Shown one piece after another: positions 60,423-64,000 of a DNA stretch of 64,000 bases. A program made the translations under genes and the position numbers. Every line of letters starts with the position of its first letter. Within the stretch, counting starts at the first letter, position 1. Location: the NCBI GenBank assembly GCA_947494675.1, contig CANLVP010000002.1:186001-250000 (forward strand). The letters are read 5' to 3'. The stretch comes from an uncultured Paracoccaceae bacterium (lineage in GTDB: Bacteria > Pseudomonadota > Alphaproteobacteria > Rhodobacterales > Rhodobacteraceae). The notes below the pieces were generated by a model. The model made no database searches. It saw only the letters and a list, made by a program, of their open reading frames with translations, and was not told the origin of the DNA.

Positions 60423-61262
60423 TTAGCGCTGTCCACGGGCCATAAAGGCGAGCCGCTCAAACAGATGCACGTCCTGTTCGTTCTTGAGCAGCGCCCCATG
60501 CAGTTTCGGTAGGGCATTGGCCCCGTCACGGCGCAGATCCTCTGGCGTCAGATCCTCGGCCAATAGCAGCTTGAGCCAATCGAGCACCTCGGATGTAGAC
60601 GGCTTTTTCTTTAACCCCTGCGTCTCGCGCACCTCATAGAATTGCGTGAGGGCCGCGGTCAGCAACCCCTCTTTGATGCCGGGGTGATGCACCTCGACGA
60701 TCTTGCGCAGGGTCTCGACCTCCGGGAAGCGGATGTAGTGAAAAAAGCAGCGGCGCAAGAAGGCGTCAGGCAACTCTTTTTCGTTGTTGGACGTAATAAT
60801 GACAATTGGACGCACTTTTGCCGCGACCGTTTCACCGGTCTCATAGACGTGGAATTCCATCTTATCGAGCTCTTGCAAAAGATCGTTCGGGAACTCGATA
60901 TCCGCTTTGTCGATCTCATCGATCAGCAGCACCACTTTGCCCTCGGCTGCAAAGGCCTGCCAAAGCTTGCCGCGCTTGATGTAATTAGCCACGTCATGGA
61001 CCTTTTCATCCCCCAACTGGCTGTCGCGCAGGCGGCTGACCGCGTCATATTCGTATAGGCCCTGTTGGGCTTTGGTGGTCGATTTGATGTGCCATTCGAT
61101 CATCGGCAGGCCCAAGGCCGCGCTCACCTGACGGGCCAATTCAGTCTTGCCTGTGCCGGGTTCGCCCTTGACCAAAAGCGGGCGTTCGAGGGTGACCGCC
61201 GCATTGACCGCCATGGTCAGATCATCGGTGGCGACGTAGTCTGCGGTGCCTTCGAATTTCAT
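60423..61262 (-). CDS. MoxR-family AAA+ ATPase
   Basis: A 279-residue AAA+ ATPase of the MoxR group. Walker A G-E-P-G-T-G-K-T near residues 34-41, Walker B V-V-L-L-I-D-E-I-D near 111-119, sensor 1 I-I-T-S-N-N and an arginine finger region F-L-R-R-C. ATG at 61262 has GGGA upstream; a GTG four codons earlier is less likely. With the VWA protein it should form a MoxR-VWA chaperone pair. The 248 bp after its stop (60175-60422) hold no recognised gene. Confidence 0.9.
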   Translation of the reverse strand: MKFEGTADYVATDDLTMAVNAAVTLERPLLVKGEPGTGKTELARQVSAALGLPMIEWHIKSTTKAQQGLYEYDAVSRLRDSQLGDEKVHDVANYIKRGKLWQAFAAEGKVVLLIDEIDKADIEFPNDLLQELDKMEFHVYETGETVAAKVRPIVIITSNNEKELPDAFLRRCFFHYIRFPEVETLRKIVEVHHPGIKEGLLTAALTQFYEVRETQGLKKKPSTSEVLDWLKLLLAEDLTPEDLRRDGANALPKLHGALLKNEQDVHLFERLAFMARGQR

Positions 61263-61447
61263 GTCATTTCCCACTTGTTCGGGCGCAACTTAACAACTTT
61301 GCCAATCCCTTCAACACATCGTTTTCACGACATTTTGGGGGTGACATGTTGCCCGCATGGGGCTAAACGAAGCCAAGTTTTGAGGGGAACCGTTGCATGT
61401 CAGGACAAGCCGACGAAATGACAGGTAACACATTGAAAGGGGATGCA

Positions 61448-61870
61448 ATGAAAGCTGAGGTTTTCTTGCCTGACGATTACCGTCCTGCTGAGGACGAACC
61501 GTTTATGAACGACCGCCAGACAGAGTATTTCCGCCGCAAGCTGATTGACTGGAAATCCGACATTCTGGACGATAGCCGCGATACAGTGGCATCCATGAAA
61601 GACCAGACGCGCAATATTCCGGATGTCGCTGACCGCGCCTCCGAAGAAACAGATCGCGCTTTGGAGCTGCGCACCCGTGACCGTGAGCGCAAGCTTGTTG
61701 CCAAGATCGACGCCGCCCTGCGCCGCATTGACGAAGGTGAATACGGGTATTGTTCCATCACCGGTGAGCCGATCAGCCTCAAGCGGCTTGATGCACGGCC
61801 CATCGCCACCATGAGCCTTGAGGCGCAAGAGCGTCACGAGCGTGGTGAAAAGGTTCATCGCAAAGACTAA
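61448..61870 (+). CDS. dksA: DksA-family RNA polymerase-binding protein with one cysteine
   Basis: A 140-residue DksA: N-terminal helix, long coiled coil with the acidic tip D-V-A-D-R-A-S-E-E-T-D (about 58-68), and a C-terminal globular part. The zinc-finger region reads Y-C-S-I-T-G-E-P-I with no second CxxC, so only one Cys remains and zinc binding is unlikely. DksA with ppGpp reprogrammes RNA polymerase in starvation. ATG at 61448 follows AAGGGG; an earlier in-frame start at 61397 lacks support. Confidence 0.9.
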   Translation: MKAEVFLPDDYRPAEDEPFMNDRQTEYFRRKLIDWKSDILDDSRDTVASMKDQTRNIPDVADRASEETDRALELRTRDRERKLVAKIDAALRRIDEGEYGYCSITGEPISLKRLDARPIATMSLEAQERHERGEKVHRKD

Positions 61871-61871
61871 G

Positions 61872-62966
61872 ATGACCAAGGTTGCAAACACGGTGGCCGG
61901 CGGCGGGATCGCCGGTCTGGCCGTGGCAGCTGCTCTGGCCCAACAGGGCGCCCCCGTCACAGTCCACGAACGCGCCCCGTCTTTGCGGACGGAAGGGGCG
62001 GGTTTGCAGATATCGCCCAATGGTGCGCGGGTCTTGATGGCCTTGGGCCTTGGGGCGCAGCTTTCGGAAAAATCCATTCAATCTCAGGCGGTTGTGCCGA
62101 TGGACGGGCTGACCGGTCGGCCTGTGACACGCTTTGCTTTGTCGCAAGACGCGCCGGGGTTTCGGATGATGCATCGGGGCGATCTGCTGGCGATGCTGGC
62201 AGAGGCCTGCGACGCGGCGGGCGTTGAGATTGTGACCGGTAGAACGCTGACCCCTGATACCGCGCCGCAAAGCGGGAACCTCTTGGCGGCCGACGGGTTG
62301 CATTCGGAATTTCGCCCACTTTTGAATGGCTTAGGCAAGCCATTCTTTACCGGTCAAGTGGCCTGGCGCGCCGTGATTGAAGGAGAGGCCGCACCTGAGG
62401 CTTGCATCTGGATGCTGCCCGGACGGCATGTCGTTAGCTACCCGCTGCCCGGCGGCAAGATCAATATCGTCGCCGTGCAAGAGCGGTCGGAATGGGCGGA
62501 AGAAGGCTGGTCACATGCGGATAATCCGGCCCATCTGATGGCGGCGTTTGAAGATGCAGCTTCGCCCTTGAAGTCGTTGTTATCACAGGTGAAGTCGGTG
62601 AACCTGTGGGGTCTGTTTCGGCATGAAGTTGCCGAGACATGGGCTGAAGACAACATCTACCTTTTGGGCGATGCCGCCCATCCGACGCTGCCGTTTTTGG
62701 CGCAGGGCGCGAATTTGGCGCTAGAGGATGCCTGGGTTTTGTCCCGCTGTCTGACCGGCACCGGCGACTATCAACAGCTCCGGCAGGCGCGGGTCAGGCG
62801 GGCGATTGCGGAGGCGAATGCGAATGCGGTGAATTACCATTTGCGGGGCGTGCGGCGAAGCGCGTCTCATGCGGTGTTGAAGGGCATTGGTGCCATTGCG
62901 CCGGACGCCTTTTTGTCAAAGTTATCATGGCTTTATGACCACGACGTCACCCGCTCGGCCAGTTAG
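61872..62966 (+). CDS. FAD-dependent monooxygenase (salicylate-hydroxylase-like)
   Basis: A 364-residue flavoprotein hydroxylase. The dinucleotide motif V-A-G-G-G-I-A-G-L-A-V-A-A-A-L near 7-21 departs from G-x-G-x-x-G by an extra Gly. The second FAD motif is L-L-G-D-A-A-H-P near 274-281, followed by G-A-N-L-A-L-E-D-A, and a D-G-L-H-S-like motif is near 142. Acts on an aromatic substrate that cannot be named here. It starts 1 nt after dksA and overlaps the convergent next gene by 20 nt. Confidence 0.85.
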   Translation: MTKVANTVAGGGIAGLAVAAALAQQGAPVTVHERAPSLRTEGAGLQISPNGARVLMALGLGAQLSEKSIQSQAVVPMDGLTGRPVTRFALSQDAPGFRMMHRGDLLAMLAEACDAAGVEIVTGRTLTPDTAPQSGNLLAADGLHSEFRPLLNGLGKPFFTGQVAWRAVIEGEAAPEACIWMLPGRHVVSYPLPGGKINIVAVQERSEWAEEGWSHADNPAHLMAAFEDAASPLKSLLSQVKSVNLWGLFRHEVAETWAEDNIYLLGDAAHPTLPFLAQGANLALEDAWVLSRCLTGTGDYQQLRQARVRRAIAEANANAVNYHLRGVRRSASHAVLKGIGAIAPDAFLSKLSWLYDHDVTRSAS

Positions 62967-63285
62967 CTCCGGCCTCTGACGTGGCGCGTTCGAGGACTTC
63001 CATCGTTTCAAAATCAACGCGGTAAACGTCGTCTTCGATGCGGAAATAGACCCAGCCGTCTTTGGCGTCCGGCAGGCTATACCAGCGGGCGTTGAGGATC
63101 ATGGAATATCTGCCGCGTTCGAGTATTTCGCCGATCTCAACCGGGGGTGGGCCGAGGTCGTGAGAGGTCTGTGGAACGCTGATGATCTTGGCGGTGGCGC
63201 AGCCCGCGCCGGTGTTCGCCGTGAGGCATTGGGCACTCGCGAGCGTCGGCACAAAGATAAATGATATGAGTGTGATACGCAGCAT
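62947..63285 (-). CDS. Small exported protein, unrecognised
   Basis: A 112-residue protein with a signal peptide (M-L-R-I-T-L-I-S-F-I-F, cleavage after A-S-A near residue 17). The mature part has C-L-T-A-N-T-G-A-G-C and a compact beta-rich pattern Y-S-M-I-L-N-A-R-W-Y-S-L-P-D near 59-72, W-V-Y-F-R-I-E-D-D-V-Y-R. It starts 2 nt after the xthA stop. I do not recognise the family. Confidence 0.68.
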   Translation of the reverse strand: MLRITLISFIFVPTLASAQCLTANTGAGCATAKIISVPQTSHDLGPPPVEIGEILERGRYSMILNARWYSLPDAKDGWVYFRIEDDVYRVDFETMEVLERATSEAGANWPSG

Positions 63286-63287
63286 AC

Positions 63288-64000
63288 TTAAGCCGCCAGA
63301 TCGACCCAGACGGGCACGTGATCGGAGGGTTTTTCGCGGCCCCTGACGGCGCTTTCGATCCAGCAGCTTTGCAGCAGATCGGCGCATTGTGGAGTCAGCA
63401 GAAAATGGTCGATGCGGATGCCGTCGTTGCGGTCCCATGCGCCAGCTTGGTAGTCCCAGAAGGAATAATGGCCGTCGCCAAAGGTCGTGGCGCGAAAAGC
63501 TTCTGTAAAACCAAGGTGTTGGATGCGGCGAAACGCTTCGCGCGAGGGCAGGCGGTGTAGGGCGTCTTTGGTCCAGGCGTCGGGGCGTTTGGCGTCTTCG
63601 GGCTGGGGAATGATGTTGTAATCACCCGCCATCAGGGCGGGCATCTCATCGGCCATAAGTGTCTGAGCACGTTGATATAATCTGTCCATCCAGCCCATCT
63701 TATAGGCGTATTTTCCGCCCTGGACGGGATTGCCGTCGCTGTCCAGTTCGACCGGGTTGCCGTTGGGCAGATAGAGGCCGCAAACACGCACCGGAATATC
63801 GCCCATCACGGTCGCTTCGATCCAGCGGGCTTGTTCGTCACTGTCGTCACCGGGGAGGCCACGAGTGACGTCTTCGAGCGGGATCTTGGACAGGATCGCG
63901 ACGCCGTTGAAGCCTTTTTGTCCATGGGTTTCAACGATATAGCCCATATCCTCAAGGTGCTGACGGGGGAAGTTCCCGTCGACCGATTTGATCTCTTGCA
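63288..64000 (-). CDS. xthA: Exodeoxyribonuclease III (5' end outside window)
   Basis: A truncated xthA; 236 residues are visible and the N-terminus lies beyond 64000. The frame reads Q-E-I-K-S-V-D at the edge, a typical catalytic-Glu region of exonuclease III. Also seen: G-L-Y-L-P-N-G-N, A-G-D-Y-N-I, W-D-Y-Q-A-G-A-W-D and the final S-D-H-V-P-V with catalytic Asp-His. The enzyme is an AP endonuclease and 3'-5' exonuclease in base-excision repair. Confidence 0.93.
   Translation of the reverse strand, partial: QEIKSVDGNFPRQHLEDMGYIVETHGQKGFNGVAILSKIPLEDVTRGLPGDDSDEQARWIEATVMGDIPVRVCGLYLPNGNPVELDSDGNPVQGGKYAYKMGWMDRLYQRAQTLMADEMPALMAGDYNIIPQPEDAKRPDAWTKDALHRLPSREAFRRIQHLGFTEAFRATTFGDGHYSFWDYQAGAWDRNDGIRIDHFLLTPQCADLLQSCWIESAVRGREKPSDHVPVWVDLAA

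Noticed and set aside
1-64000. CRISPR arrays, insertion sequences, tRNA or rRNA genes
   Set aside because: No regular spaced repeats, transposase frames with terminal repeats, cloverleaf sequences or rRNA signatures were seen on reading both strands.

Overview
The window is 64 kb of a dense, roughly 60% GC bacterial chromosome. Gene content points to the Roseobacter group of Rhodobacterales (marine Alphaproteobacteria). The evidence is an RcGTA-type gene transfer agent cluster, an E1-beta subunit with its own lipoyl domain, a DksA with a single cysteine, a TakP-like TRAP transporter, an MttB-family methyltransferase, PhoX, and an Entner-Doudoroff pair. I cannot name the genus. No rRNA, tRNA, CRISPR array, insertion sequence or origin was recognised.

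Layout: 1-9145 is the 3' two thirds of a gene transfer agent cluster (g6 to g15 plus a small trailing gene), with head-tail, tail and baseplate genes mostly overlapping or closely spaced. 9223-17633 is central metabolism: cysE, then leftward pdhABC, an FtsB-like gene, class I fructose-bisphosphate aldolase and pgk, and rightward two cyclophilins. 17731-24040 holds a DUF3179 protein, selO-GNAT-nucleoside hydrolase, a Rieske oxygenase with a small coupled gene, and two EF-hand proteins. 24046-26669 is ilvBN behind a readable attenuator with a 15-residue Ile/Val/Leu leader peptide. 26848-29487 is an alanine/glycine symporter and universal stress protein divergent from an Lrp regulator. 29634-33810 includes YghU, an unknown membrane protein and phoX behind a Pho box. 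33933-40794 is a cache-domain two-component system divergent from a TRAP transporter with an unusually large DctM. 40963-46074 holds the MttB homologue, a LysR regulator, bpt, an RDD/DUF2852 pair behind two 22-bp repeats, and a YbaK-like deacylase. 46102-53882 holds glnE, eda-edd with a LacI-type operator, an RlmI-family methyltransferase and a PIN protein. 54018-61262 is a VOC protein, two peptidase-family genes, DedA and a split MoxR/VWA locus. 61448-64000 is dksA, a flavin monooxygenase, a small exported protein and a truncated xthA.

The most informative signals outside proteins are regulatory. They are the ilvB attenuator, whose promoter places the leader AUG at or next to the transcription start; the phoX Pho box; CG-centred palindromes before edd and pdhA (with weaker half-sites before the aldolase gene) that could belong to one central-carbon regulator; the paired repeats before DUF2852; and a 39-codon open frame that overlaps the start of the DUF2927 lipoprotein gene. 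I found no clear novel multi-gene defence or mobile system. The best candidates for undescribed biology are the MoxR-smORF-DUF2927-VWA-DedA locus and the DUF2852/RDD locus.
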